This document shows positions 1-8,392 of a stretch of 64,000 nucleotides of DNA, piece by piece. Position numbers and translations under genes: made by a program. Source of the stretch: Allohahella marinimesophila (lineage in GTDB: Bacteria; Pseudomonadota; Gammaproteobacteria; Pseudomonadales; Oleiphilaceae); the NCBI RefSeq assembly GCF_039538005.1, contig NZ_BAABBO010000001.1, positions 372,001-436,000 of the forward strand, written 5' to 3'. A model generated the notes under the pieces. The model made no database searches and was not told where the DNA came from. It saw only the letters and a list, made by a program, of their open reading frames with translations. The number at the start of each line of letters is the position of its first letter. The first letter of the stretch is position 1.

Positions 1-1
1 C

Positions 2-577
2 CTGGAAGCCTTTTCCAGATTTCAGGTGCTCTGTGCCTTGCGTGCAGGACCTTTTGGTGTGGCAGGACTGAATGAATTGATAGCGGAGGCTTTGAACACG
101 AAAAAGCTGATCCAGCGCAATGGTAGCTGGTATGCCGGTCGCCCGGTGCTCGTGACGCGGAATGACTACTCGCTGAAGCTGATGAATGGTGACGTCGGTA
201 TTACACTCAGCGTGCCGGCATCCGTCTCAGCGCCCAGTCGCGAGTCGCCGTCGACCAGGATTCTGCGAGTTGCCTTCCCGATGGGCGATGGGTCTGGGGG
301 CATACGCTGGGTGTCCCCCAGTCGTTTGCAGGCGGTCGACACCGTGTACGCGATGACTGTTCACAAATCACAGGGTTCAGAGTTCGCCCACACCTGCCTG
401 GTGCTCCCCGACCGCTCGAGCCCTGTCCTCACCCGGGAGCTGATTTATACAGGAATCACTCGCGCCAGAAACTGGTTCAGCCTCATTGTTCCAGACGAAC
501 AGACCTTTCTCGATGCCGCGAGGCATCGGGTGGTCCGGTCATCAGGCCTGGGAGAATTGCTGGGATTGTCGCAGTGA
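2..577 (+). CDS. recD: RecBCD exonuclease V alpha subunit RecD, C-terminal part (cut by window start)
   Basis: This is the last 191 residues of the RecD helicase, the 5'-3' motor of RecBCD, which degrades linear duplex DNA and processes breaks at Chi. The frame is open from base 2, so the gene starts outside the window. Visible superfamily 1B helicase motifs are TVHKSQGSEF (motif V region, about residue 118 of the visible part) and TRELIYTGITRAR (motif VI with its arginine). The ending SSGLGELLGL resembles the E. coli RecD terminus. The TGA stop overlaps the GTG start of the next gene (GTGA), so the downstream condensin-like genes look translationally coupled to recBCD. The domain call is secure; the upstream recB and recC genes are inferred, not seen. 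Confidence 0.93.
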   Translation: MEAFSRFQVLCALRAGPFGVAGLNELIAEALNTKKLIQRNGSWYAGRPVLVTRNDYSLKLMNGDVGITLSVPASVSAPSRESPSTRILRVAFPMGDGSGGIRWVSPSRLQAVDTVYAMTVHKSQGSEFAHTCLVLPDRSSPVLTRELIYTGITRARNWFSLIVPDEQTFLDAARHRVVRSSGLGELLGLSQ

Positions 578-1383
578 CACTGGCCGGATATCTCGAAAAA
601 ATCCGCCAGGGAAAACCAGTGAATTACGAAAACTTCCTCAGGTGCCTGCCTGCGGATATTTCTGCCCGACATATGCTCATTTTCAGCACCACCCGTGTGG
701 GCGCTCAGCGATGGTTGGTAACTTGCCAAGAGGCAGGGCTGATTGAAAAGCTTCAGAGTGCGGCCACCAAGCCAGATGATCGTGTAGCTGCGGCCGTCCT
801 AGGCAACTCGCACCAAACAGTTTCTGAAGCCGCTATCCTGTTGGTGTATCATTCTTTGCTAGTAGATAGCAGGCCCGGCGTCGTTTATCTGTCGGCAGAT
901 GAGACAGTGCAGGACTTCAAATGCAAGCCGCTGGCCCTTCTCATTGAAAACCAGCAGAACTTTGTGCAAAGTGCCGCGATGCTGCGGATTGCATCGGCTT
1001 TTTGCGGCCAGTTGCTGACACTCGAGAATACCGATGTGGTCTATGGTGGCGGGAGTCGCGTCAATAGTGCTCGCATCACGTCCTGGTTGTCACACTACGA
1101 TGACATCATCTGTGCCTTCGATTTCGATCTTGGCGGGCTGCGCATGTTCAGGGCGCTGAAGAAGAGGCTCGGGATTCAGACTACCTTTCTTCAGCCACCG
1201 GACTGGGCGCCGTTTCGCGACTACTTTATATACCCACCAAGAACGACGAAGCGTTTTCTGCAGGCCATCGATCTCGCCACGCAACTCGGATTTACCGGGC
1301 TGGCAGAAGTCATACATCAGACTGGCCACTTCATGGAGCAGGAAAGCCTTTTGGCGGAGCCATCCGCCCTTGAACGACTTTAG
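574..1383 (+). CDS. Toprim nuclease-like protein, JetD/MksG type (Wadjet-like), short form
   Basis: This 269-aa protein carries the hallmarks of the Toprim nuclease subunit of Wadjet and MksBEFG systems: a glutamate in LLIENQQNF (E125), a YGGG segment (157-160), and the acidic pair in AFDFDLGGLR (D183, D185) followed by a helix. In that family the subunit cuts circular DNA that the SMC complex has extruded. Characterised JetD proteins are, as I recall, nearer 400 aa, so the N-terminal region is shortened here to about 110 residues and I see no clear arm domain. GTG start 574 overlaps the recD stop. The SMC gene follows 13 nt downstream. The function is inferred from the motifs and the operon; the Toprim call is fairly sure, the family name less so. 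Confidence 0.72.
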   Translation: MTLAGYLEKIRQGKPVNYENFLRCLPADISARHMLIFSTTRVGAQRWLVTCQEAGLIEKLQSAATKPDDRVAAAVLGNSHQTVSEAAILLVYHSLLVDSRPGVVYLSADETVQDFKCKPLALLIENQQNFVQSAAMLRIASAFCGQLLTLENTDVVYGGGSRVNSARITSWLSHYDDIICAFDFDLGGLRMFRALKKRLGIQTTFLQPPDWAPFRDYFIYPPRTTKRFLQAIDLATQLGFTGLAEVIHQTGHFMEQESLLAEPSALERL

Positions 1384-1396
1384 AGAAGATATAGAT

Positions 1397-4387
1397 ATGC
1401 CAGATCAGCCTGCTCACTCGCAGAAGTTCAATTTCGAAATCCGACGTCTCGTCCTCGTCGACTCGGCTGGTTTCTGTTACGTCGAGATTCCGGTAGACCA
1501 ACATGCCCTGCTGCTGGGCAGTGGCAACCTCGGCAAATCGAGCCTGCTCAATTCCCTGCGATTGTTTCTGTTGCCAGAGAACAACTTCCGCAATAGCCGG
1601 CTCAAGTTTGCTTTCAGAAATGCCAGCGCCGGCAGCTACTACAGCAAGGAGGAAAGCTTCCAGCATTACTTCCCGGGGATGCACAGCTTTCTCATCATGG
1701 AAGTGCGCAATCCCGTCGGCACGCACTGCCAGATCCTGCACCGAAGTCAGTCGCAGACACGTGAGCTGGGCTACGGCCGAATCTTTATCCCTGCGCCATA
1801 TAGCGAACTACGGCCGCTGTTCTGGGACACGGCAGGTGACGAAGAGGGCATCGGCCGGGCCGTACCAGGCCTTTCATTGCGCACGCTGACCGAAGCAGCG
1901 AAGAAATATTCCAGGGACAGCATATTCACCAGTGATACCGCTCGGCTCCGCAGCATGTTGTATGCGAGCGAGATGATGTCCCAGGAAGCCATGCGTTATT
2001 GTGTGCTCCCACTGAGCGACACCGATGATCGAAGGGTAGAGTCCCTGCGAACACTGATTCTGCTCTTGTTCGAGATGAGCGCCAATGACAAGGCGATGGC
2101 AGCGGCGGTCGCCAGCATCGTCGAGGCCGACAAGAAATTCACGGCAGACGCACTGGATTTTGATATCGATCAGTTCCTGCAGCGACATGAGGATCTCAAG
2201 GCGCAGAACGAAGGCCTGACCGATGTCGAAAAGGAGCAAGGACGCTATGAGCGCTTCCATGCGGCTTACCATCGTTACCGCGAGCTGGCACAGACCCAAC
2301 ATGAGTTTGCGGCTTTTCGCGATGGTTTGAGCGCTGTGCTGGCTTCGACGAAAACACAACGGGCGAGCCTGGCCGAAACGCTTGGTGTGCGGGAGTCCGA
2401 GATGAAGACGCTGCGTCAGAAGGTTGCCGAACTTGAACGCAGTGTCCAGGAGTCTGCTGGTGCCATTCGCGAGAATGAGCGAATGCAGAAGCAGGCTGAA
2501 AGCGATCTTCGTGACGGCGAGGTGCTGCTGTCCCGATACCCAGGCATGCGTGCAGATCAGGTCGAAGATACGCTCAAGGAAGAACGAAGTGAGCTCGAGC
2601 AGCAACTCAACGCCTTGCAGAACGAAGCCCAGGCTGAAGAGCAGCGGCTGCGTTTGTCCCAGAAGATCAGGGCACAGCAGACGCAGTTGGACGCGCTCGA
2701 CCTTCGGATAGCTGGAGCGGAGTTCCAGCTGGGTCGCCAACTGGATGAATCAGTGGCAGCGCCATTGCGGGCGGTCGAGCCACGTCTACTGCAGGCAAGC
2801 CCGGGACGTCTACTTGAGCCTGAGCAGCTGGCGCAGATTGAGGGCTTTTCGAAGCTTTTTTGCGCCCAGGCTTCGAGTGAATCGAAGAAAGTATTTGACT
2901 GGTTCGATATCAGTTTTAATGGCCGCGAGCCGGAGACAGAGAATCTACAGGCACAACGCAAGACGCTATACCTCGAGCAGAGCAACCTGAAGGACCAGCT
3001 AGAGGACCTTAGCGACACAGGGCAGAGCCCGAATGACCGACCTCGGAAAATAGAAAAGCTGAAGAAAGCGCTGACATCCACTCAGAAAGATCTTGTGCTG
3101 TTGCAACGTCTGGCAGGTGCCGAGGTCAGGCTGGCCGATATTGCCGCTGCCATCGAAAAGAATCGAGCGCTTCAGTCAGCGCAGGAAGACGCCTTGAAAA
3201 CACAGCTAAACGATCTTCAAAGCTGTCAATCACGACTTGCGGCCGACCGTGCTGCGCTGGACCAGGTCGACACCCGCCAGAGCGGCCTGTTCTCGCTGGA
3301 GCAGGATCTCAGCAATCTTCAGTCGAGAATACGACATCTGGAACAGGCGTCGGCTGAAGCGCCGTTGCCAGCTGAATCGATCAATACAGAACATTTTTCG
3401 CAGATCAGGCTGCAGCTTGAAGACTTCGAGCAGTTGCGAGTGGCGGTGCTATCTCACATTCGCGAGTTCGCCATGGTGGGCGTGATTGATCATGGTGATG
3501 GTCAGCGCACGCAGGAAAGTCCTTCTTCAGCGACTATTCGGGAAGCCTACCAGGCACTTGAGACTATTTTCATGGAATTGCCCGCGCGGCGCGAACTGCT
3601 TCGGAAGCAGATACAGGGTCACAACGAAACAGTGGCATCGTATCGGCAGGCACTCAAGGCCAACGACGAGCACATCAGGCGCTTTGAGCGCAGCCTCAAC
3701 AAGGAGCTTGAAGACGTCACGATCAATGACCTTGCAGAAGTTCGGGTGGATATCCATTGTCATCCGAAATTTCGTAACCTCGTGGAAGAGTCTGCCGCGA
3801 TCGACCCATTTTCGGCTGAACTGTTGTCCGATGCGTTCTACGAGCGTCTGAAAGTGTTCGTCGCCGAGTTTTTCGATGCCAATGCTTCTGGAGTCAGTCC
3901 TGCACGCCAGCACGGCTACCGCCTTACAATGGATCGGGTCATTACTGGCATTTCCTATCGAACTCGCAAGGAAAGCCAGACCAGCCTCGATCGAAAAGGG
4001 CAGTCGACATCGACCACCGCCCTGATCAATCTGGAACTTGTCCAGCGCCTGCTCCGACGTGTGCTGTATCCGGGCATCCGGCTTGAATTCCCGATGGTAC
4101 TGGACGAACTCGCGAGCGTTGATGTCAGTCAGGTGCCAGCTCTTCTGCACCGTCTGAAGCAACAGGGCTTCAATCTCTTCGCCGCAGCGACACACAGTGC
4201 GAGTCCGGAGCTGATTTATCAGATTGGCCGGCATTTCGAAATCGGTCAGATGCGAACGGCGCGCCCCTACGACAAGCGGCGGACTCTCGTCTTTTGGGGT
4301 GGGGCAGAGGGCTTTACCAGTGAAGCTGAGTTTGGCGGCTGGTTCTCGCAGGAGCAGAGTGAGCTGCTGGAGCAGGGCATTGAGTAA
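1397..4387 (+). CDS. SMC/MukB-like condensin ATPase, JetC/MksB type
   Basis: A 996-aa SMC-family ATPase. Walker A is GSGNLGKSS (residues 41-49). A long heptad-rich coiled coil occupies roughly 250-740 and is interrupted by a possible hinge. The C-terminal head has an SMC-like signature helix, GQSTSTTALINLEL (about 868), Walker B FPMVLDELASVD (about 898-909), and a His in AAATHSASPE that could be the H-loop. MukB, MksB and JetC proteins use this architecture to extrude DNA loops with kleisin and KITE-type partners, which are the next two genes. I prefer ATG 1397, which has GAGAAG eight bases upstream, over TTG 1370 inside the preceding gene. The ATPase class is certain; the Wadjet/Mks assignment rests on the neighbouring Toprim, kleisin-like and MukE-like genes. 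Confidence 0.82.
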   Translation: MPDQPAHSQKFNFEIRRLVLVDSAGFCYVEIPVDQHALLLGSGNLGKSSLLNSLRLFLLPENNFRNSRLKFAFRNASAGSYYSKEESFQHYFPGMHSFLIMEVRNPVGTHCQILHRSQSQTRELGYGRIFIPAPYSELRPLFWDTAGDEEGIGRAVPGLSLRTLTEAAKKYSRDSIFTSDTARLRSMLYASEMMSQEAMRYCVLPLSDTDDRRVESLRTLILLLFEMSANDKAMAAAVASIVEADKKFTADALDFDIDQFLQRHEDLKAQNEGLTDVEKEQGRYERFHAAYHRYRELAQTQHEFAAFRDGLSAVLASTKTQRASLAETLGVRESEMKTLRQKVAELERSVQESAGAIRENERMQKQAESDLRDGEVLLSRYPGMRADQVEDTLKEERSELEQQLNALQNEAQAEEQRLRLSQKIRAQQTQLDALDLRIAGAEFQLGRQLDESVAAPLRAVEPRLLQASPGRLLEPEQLAQIEGFSKLFCAQASSESKKVFDWFDISFNGREPETENLQAQRKTLYLEQSNLKDQLEDLSDTGQSPNDRPRKIEKLKKALTSTQKDLVLLQRLAGAEVRLADIAAAIEKNRALQSAQEDALKTQLNDLQSCQSRLAADRAALDQVDTRQSGLFSLEQDLSNLQSRIRHLEQASAEAPLPAESINTEHFSQIRLQLEDFEQLRVAVLSHIREFAMVGVIDHGDGQRTQESPSSATIREAYQALETIFMELPARRELLRKQIQGHNETVASYRQALKANDEHIRRFERSLNKELEDVTINDLAEVRVDIHCHPKFRNLVEESAAIDPFSAELLSDAFYERLKVFVAEFFDANASGVSPARQHGYRLTMDRVITGISYRTRKESQTSLDRKGQSTSTTALINLELVQRLLRRVLYPGIRLEFPMVLDELASVDVSQVPALLHRLKQQGFNLFAAATHSASPELIYQIGRHFEIGQMRTARPYDKRRTLVFWGGAEGFTSEAEFGGWFSQEQSELLEQGIE

Positions 4388-5807
4388 GCGTTTCTCCACA
4401 ATCGAGACCACGCGGATTCTGTTTGAGCATCCGCGTATCATGTTCAGTCTTATCCAGCGAATGGATCGAGCCTCAGAACGATTCGTGCGCGAGTCGGATC
4501 TGACGCATGCGGTGGTCGAGTACACGAGTAGCATGAAGGCACGCGAACGTGCACGCCTGATCAGAGCGTTCAGTAGCGACAACCTGTTCCACTCGACGCT
4601 GGTCATCGATATCGACAATGTCGAGGGCGAAAGACGGCTCGTTTTCCAGGAGCCTCTGATAGGATTGCTGCGCGCCTGCAATGCTTCGCTCTACCAGGAG
4701 CTGACGGACGCCCGGCTGCGGACCCGCCTCGTTGGTCTGTGGGACACCCAAGCCAGGCTGATGGTATCCAGTTTTCACCGGGCAGATCCAGACTTTGTCG
4801 AGTTGATCGATGACCTCAATGAGCAGGTCAGTCTGCTCATCGGTTTATTGCGGCAGAATATCGATCGTATGCAGGGCATCAGTAGCGATCTTGCCGGGAT
4901 TTCTGCCGAGGCCAGTCGTTCGCCAGAGCAGTTCGCCCAATTCCGCCAGACCCTGCTGCAGCAGATCGCCCACCTGTATGAGCGACATCTCAAGCCTACA
5001 TTGGCCTTCCTGAATCCTGATACCCGTCTGGAAGATGGCGACAATCTGTTGGCCACGCTCGAGTCAATCAAGAGCCTTCTGGACCGCAATGGCTGGGAGG
5101 CTGCAGCCAACCAGCTCTTTCGGGCCACGCTCAGCCTCAATGCCATGCACCGGCCGATCGAAGTGGTAGCCCGTGAGGTAGACAACTTCCTGCGCAAGAC
5201 CAGGAACGGCATGTTGCAATACAACGCGATGGCGCATCATTTCGAACGCTTGCAGTCGCTGCATCGCGACACCCAGACGCAGGACCTTCGCAAGACGAGA
5301 TTGAGCGCCCAGGATTTCGTTCAGCAGACCGGATTCATGCGTGGCCTCAAAGGCCATTCCAGGCCCAAGCCCTACGCCTTTGGCGAAAGCGTCAGTTATT
5401 TCCAGGTACTGTTTTCAGAAATAGAACTGCGACTTTCCGATATCCAGCGAGCGTCCAAGGCCCCAGACCTTCCGCAGCTGGCTGCTTCGACAGCGCCAGC
5501 GCTTACCGATATACGCCGGATAGAAAAGCTGTTTGGATGGATCGATACCCTCGAGCTGCGATCGAGCCCGGATCTTGTCAAAGAGCTACACGGCCGGCTT
5601 CATGGATTTATCGAGGGCTATCAGTTTCCCGACCTGCTCGGAGCGCTGAATCGATTTTCAAATGGGCCAGTGGCGGGTGGACGGGTCATCACGTCAAATC
5701 GATTCAGAACCCTGGTACACGAGGATGGTCATCTATTCGTATACCGGCGTCGCCGTCTCGACACAGGCCAGAAACAAAACCAGATCAATGGAGCAGGGAC
5801 ATCGTGA
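4380..5807 (+). CDS. Kleisin-like condensin subunit, MksF/JetA type
   Basis: This 475-aa soluble, mostly helical protein sits where a MukF/MksF/JetA kleisin is expected. The N-terminal 60 residues (FEHPRIMFSLIQRMDRAS onward) look like a winged-helix dimerisation region. Long helices follow at about 150-350, and a short basic C-terminal segment (FVYRRRRLD) could contact the SMC head. The most likely start is TTG 4380, whose codon overlaps the stop region of the SMC gene. Reading further upstream is only a shadow of the SMC C-terminus. The gene ends in a GTGA overlap with the next one. The length of about 475 aa fits JetA/MksF. I recognise no invariant motif, so the assignment depends mainly on operon position and size. 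Confidence 0.62.
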   Translation: MSKRFSTIETTRILFEHPRIMFSLIQRMDRASERFVRESDLTHAVVEYTSSMKARERARLIRAFSSDNLFHSTLVIDIDNVEGERRLVFQEPLIGLLRACNASLYQELTDARLRTRLVGLWDTQARLMVSSFHRADPDFVELIDDLNEQVSLLIGLLRQNIDRMQGISSDLAGISAEASRSPEQFAQFRQTLLQQIAHLYERHLKPTLAFLNPDTRLEDGDNLLATLESIKSLLDRNGWEAAANQLFRATLSLNAMHRPIEVVAREVDNFLRKTRNGMLQYNAMAHHFERLQSLHRDTQTQDLRKTRLSAQDFVQQTGFMRGLKGHSRPKPYAFGESVSYFQVLFSEIELRLSDIQRASKAPDLPQLAASTAPALTDIRRIEKLFGWIDTLELRSSPDLVKELHGRLHGFIEGYQFPDLLGALNRFSNGPVAGGRVITSNRFRTLVHEDGHLFVYRRRRLDTGQKQNQINGAGTS

Positions 5808-6400
5808 GTGCTATGACAGAGAGTCAGCGTTCAGGCTTTGAAGGCATTCTGCCTAAGCAGAGTGCTGCGATATACAGGGAGCTGACAGCAGGCAAGGTAA
5901 TCTTGCGGTCACTATGGAATGTCCACACAGCGGAGCTGGAGGACAATCCACTGTACAATCTGGTATTCAACCACCTCTCCCACTTTACTGAGCTATACGC
6001 ACATCTGGGCTATGAGCTGGCCTTCAGTGACGCCGGTGGATTCTTCTATCTCAGGGAGGTGCTGGATGATGACAGTGATGAGCATGACGAAAACGCGTTG
6101 AAAATACAGGTCGCCCTGCTTCTCATCGGGCGTTACTTCGCACGCACAGGGCGCGATCTGATGTACCTTGGGCGTGCCGATGCCGGCCTGAAGGACGAAG
6201 ATCTCAACGCCATGGCTGCAGATGACGAATACAACGATATTCTGCGAACCGCGCGCTTCGACAAGGGCTGGGGCGAGGCCATGGACTTTCTGGTTCGTAG
6301 GCACTTTGTCTTCAGAAGTGGACCGGAGCGCTTCTTCCTCAGCTCGGCCGGCATGAACTTCCTGATTCGGCTTGTCAGCGCCTTCAGCGAAGATAGTTAA
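5804..6400 (+). CDS. MukE-like (KITE) condensin subunit, MksE/JetB type
   Basis: This 198-aa acidic protein has the size and position of the MukE/MksE/JetB partner, a tandem winged-helix protein that binds the kleisin. It has an N-terminal helical part with NLVFNHLSHFTELYAHLG. A middle segment, GGFFYLREVLDDD, resembles the strand that ends a winged helix. A second helical unit lies at ALKIQVALLLIGRYF. GTG 5804 overlaps the preceding stop codon and ATG 5813 is an alternative; GGAG about ten bases upstream could serve either. It is the last gene of the recD-linked operon, and a hairpin at 6420-6454 separates it from the convergent gene. Family assignment is by context and fold pattern. Confidence 0.6.
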   Translation: MSAMTESQRSGFEGILPKQSAAIYRELTAGKVILRSLWNVHTAELEDNPLYNLVFNHLSHFTELYAHLGYELAFSDAGGFFYLREVLDDDSDEHDENALKIQVALLLIGRYFARTGRDLMYLGRADAGLKDEDLNAMAADDEYNDILRTARFDKGWGEAMDFLVRRHFVFRSGPERFFLSSAGMNFLIRLVSAFSEDS

Positions 6401-6419
6401 GAGCCCTCTTGCCGGAGGC

Positions 6420-6454
6420 TGGCCTGGCTCAGGGAATGATCACCAGCCAGGCCA
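6420..6454. terminator. 10-bp inverted repeat between convergent operons
   Basis: TGGCCTGGCT at 6420-6429 is perfectly complementary to AGCCAGGCCA at 6445-6454 with a 15-nt loop. It lies between the end of the condensin-like operon and the end of the leftward envelope operon, and it covers the stop codon and last codons of the leftward gene. There is no T-tract on either side, so it would be a weak or Rho-assisted terminator, or an RNA-stabilising 3' hairpin. Confidence 0.55.
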
Positions 6455-7526
6455 TAACGCGAAGTGCAGCGCCTTCGGGCCGATCAAAACGAATACGCAT
6501 GACGCGTGCTTTCAGTGTACTGGTGGTCTGCTGACTGATCTGTGTGATCTGAATGAGCCCCGCATTATCTGAGGTCACTATAAGATTGTCTTCAGAGACA
6601 TCTGTGCTTTTCTCAAAGGCCAGTTGAATGGCAGCCTGCTTGATAGCGAGCTTGATCTGGTCGGACACAAGCCCGGACGCTGCGCGCTTGTCTATAATGC
6701 CAACAGCGCCATCCATCCCGAGGTGCTTTGGATTACGCACCCATCCCAGATCGTCGCTAGCCAGGCTGATTTCGCTGGCCAGCGGCAGATCGAGGACGAT
6801 CTGCTGATACAGTGTATCGCTGGCCTCACATTGATGGGCCACATGGAAGGGTACGACCTCGCGCGCGCCCGTATCCACATCCCCCTGTTGATGATAGATC
6901 AGGTAATTCTGCTGACCAATGCGGCCCTGATGAAGCTCCGTGCTGGCATCCACGTCTACTCCAAACATGTATTCAGCCTGCAGAAGCGCATTCTCCATGG
7001 CATTGAGGGTCTGGCGGTAGGCGCTCATTGAGCGATAGCTGATCCCGAGCAAAGCTGGCTTGTTATCAACAGCGCCATGGCATAACCAGGCTGGGTCGCA
7101 GGTCTCTATGCGGCAGGCGGGTGCGCTGCAGCTGTTGTCGTCTATTGGTGAAAATGCCGCATAGGCGTAAACCTGCCCATGGCTGATATGGGTGTCGAAG
7201 AACAGCCGTCTTCCGGCAAGCTGCTTTTCTTCGAGCGCCTTTTTCAGCAGCATATCATCGCAAGCGAGCGCGAGTGTGTTGCAGAGGCCGCTGATCGCAC
7301 GCATTTCACTCAGAGCTTTTGGCGTCGTGCCTCCTGCATGGATGTTGCGAGCAATGCCTATCTGCCCAACCTTGCTCCCCTGCACCAATGTTTCCATCCA
7401 ACAGGGTGCGGCATCTGCAGCTGCAGGGGTCGCCAAGCCGATGAAGCCAAAAGTCGCAGCTATCAGGCACCCCGTGAGTGCACCGGGTCGGGGTTGGCGT
7501 GCAGCTGTTTGTCTGTTGCATCGCAT
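6429..7526 (-). CDS. Secreted LPP20-like protein of unknown function
   Basis: A 365-aa protein with a signal peptide (hydrophobic GCLIAATFGFIGLA, then PAAADAAPC). The mature part begins PCWMETLVQGSKVGQIGIA, followed by an alanine-rich helix. This W...G-x-A pattern is like LPP20-family envelope proteins and like the two other LPP20-type proteins in this locus (9908 and 17301). Several cysteines in the middle (CSAPACRIETCDPAWLC) could form disulfides in the periplasm. It starts 5 nt after the stop of the preceding leftward gene and is the last gene of that operon. The signal peptide is clear and the LPP20 relation is an inference from pattern. No enzymatic motif was seen. Confidence 0.6.
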   Translation of the reverse strand: MRCNRQTAARQPRPGALTGCLIAATFGFIGLATPAAADAAPCWMETLVQGSKVGQIGIARNIHAGGTTPKALSEMRAISGLCNTLALACDDMLLKKALEEKQLAGRRLFFDTHISHGQVYAYAAFSPIDDNSCSAPACRIETCDPAWLCHGAVDNKPALLGISYRSMSAYRQTLNAMENALLQAEYMFGVDVDASTELHQGRIGQQNYLIYHQQGDVDTGAREVVPFHVAHQCEASDTLYQQIVLDLPLASEISLASDDLGWVRNPKHLGMDGAVGIIDKRAASGLVSDQIKLAIKQAAIQLAFEKSTDVSEDNLIVTSDNAGLIQITQISQQTTSTLKARVMRIRFDRPEGAALRVMAWLVIIP

Positions 7527-7531
7527 GCCGG

Positions 7532-8392
7532 CTAGCGGCCGAAATAATTGGCGAACTCAGCGCCGGTCAGGATGCCTTTCTGAATCAGCGTGAGATCCAG
7601 GGTACCCCGTCCATACATATTCGGTGACGAAGTTTCACGCAAGCTTGTTTGGACCCCCAGCTCTGCATCGACATCGCCGTGTACGACCGCGTCGTAGAGG
7701 GCAACAAGATTCTGGTCGGCCGGTGACTGTGTGAACGAGACGATGCCAAGATAGGTATGAAAGAACAGACCTGCCTTTCCAGAGTCCAGCTCTTCAAGAT
7801 AGTAGCTGACGGTATTCGAGTGATCGACTACATACGTTTTGGGGTTGGCAGGGTAGGCGGCGAAAACAGATTGCTGCAGTTCGAAATCGGCTGCCTCATT
7901 GTCTACTACGACTGGCGTGAAATCCTCCTTCAGTGGAACCACGAAGTGGGCGGTCACCCGCTGGTCGGCGATAAAGACAGTGAGCAGAAATTTTTCGTCG
8001 TAATAGTATCTGGCTTCGATACCATCCTCGATCGCTTTGGACACCTGTGGTTGGCCAAGGAGATTCTCAATATAGCCTTCCGTGTTCCCAACATGAATCT
8101 GGTCGAGCAGGTCGTACTCTACCGTGTTGGTCAGGCGCGACTGCAGCTTCATCAGACTGCCCTCAATCAGCGTGACCGCCTCAGAAAACTGTCCGAGCGC
8201 AATGATAGTGGCCGCTACCGCAAAGAATATGCTTCTGAAGCGTGTCCAGGCGGGCGTGTGCAGCGCCCGTTTCTTCATTTCCTCATCAACTTCCTCATCG
8301 ACTTCACTGGCTACGAAATTCTGCAGATCCCTGGCCAGTTCTTCTCTCAACTCAGCCTTGAGCGATGTTTTCTGCACATCATCAATCGGCAT
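7532..8392 (-). CDS. Single-pass membrane protein of unknown function, possibly ETEC_3214-like
   Basis: A 286-aa protein. The first 50 residues are highly charged and helical (DEEVDEEMKKR). One membrane segment (FFAVAATIIALGQF, about 56-70) follows, then a soluble domain of about 200 residues with IHVGNTEGYIENLLGQPQVSK. That last motif resembles SmpA/OmlA-like and ETEC_3214-type domains, where a small unit senses or binds at the membrane face; this is from memory and tentative. ATG 8392 is preferred (AGGATC upstream) over TTG 8398. It overlaps the end of the transglycosylase gene by 11 nt, which indicates co-translation. I cannot assign a function. Confidence 0.65.
   Translation of the reverse strand: MPIDDVQKTSLKAELREELARDLQNFVASEVDEEVDEEMKKRALHTPAWTRFRSIFFAVAATIIALGQFSEAVTLIEGSLMKLQSRLTNTVEYDLLDQIHVGNTEGYIENLLGQPQVSKAIEDGIEARYYYDEKFLLTVFIADQRVTAHFVVPLKEDFTPVVVDNEAADFELQQSVFAAYPANPKTYVVDHSNTVSYYLEELDSGKAGLFFHTYLGIVSFTQSPADQNLVALYDAVVHGDVDAELGVQTSLRETSSPNMYGRGTLDLTLIQKGILTGAEFANYFGR

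Noticed and set aside
3527..4681. 384-aa leftward ORF opposite the SMC gene
   Set aside because: It lies antisense to a well supported SMC ATPase, has no ribosome site and no recognisable domain. It is a reading-frame shadow.
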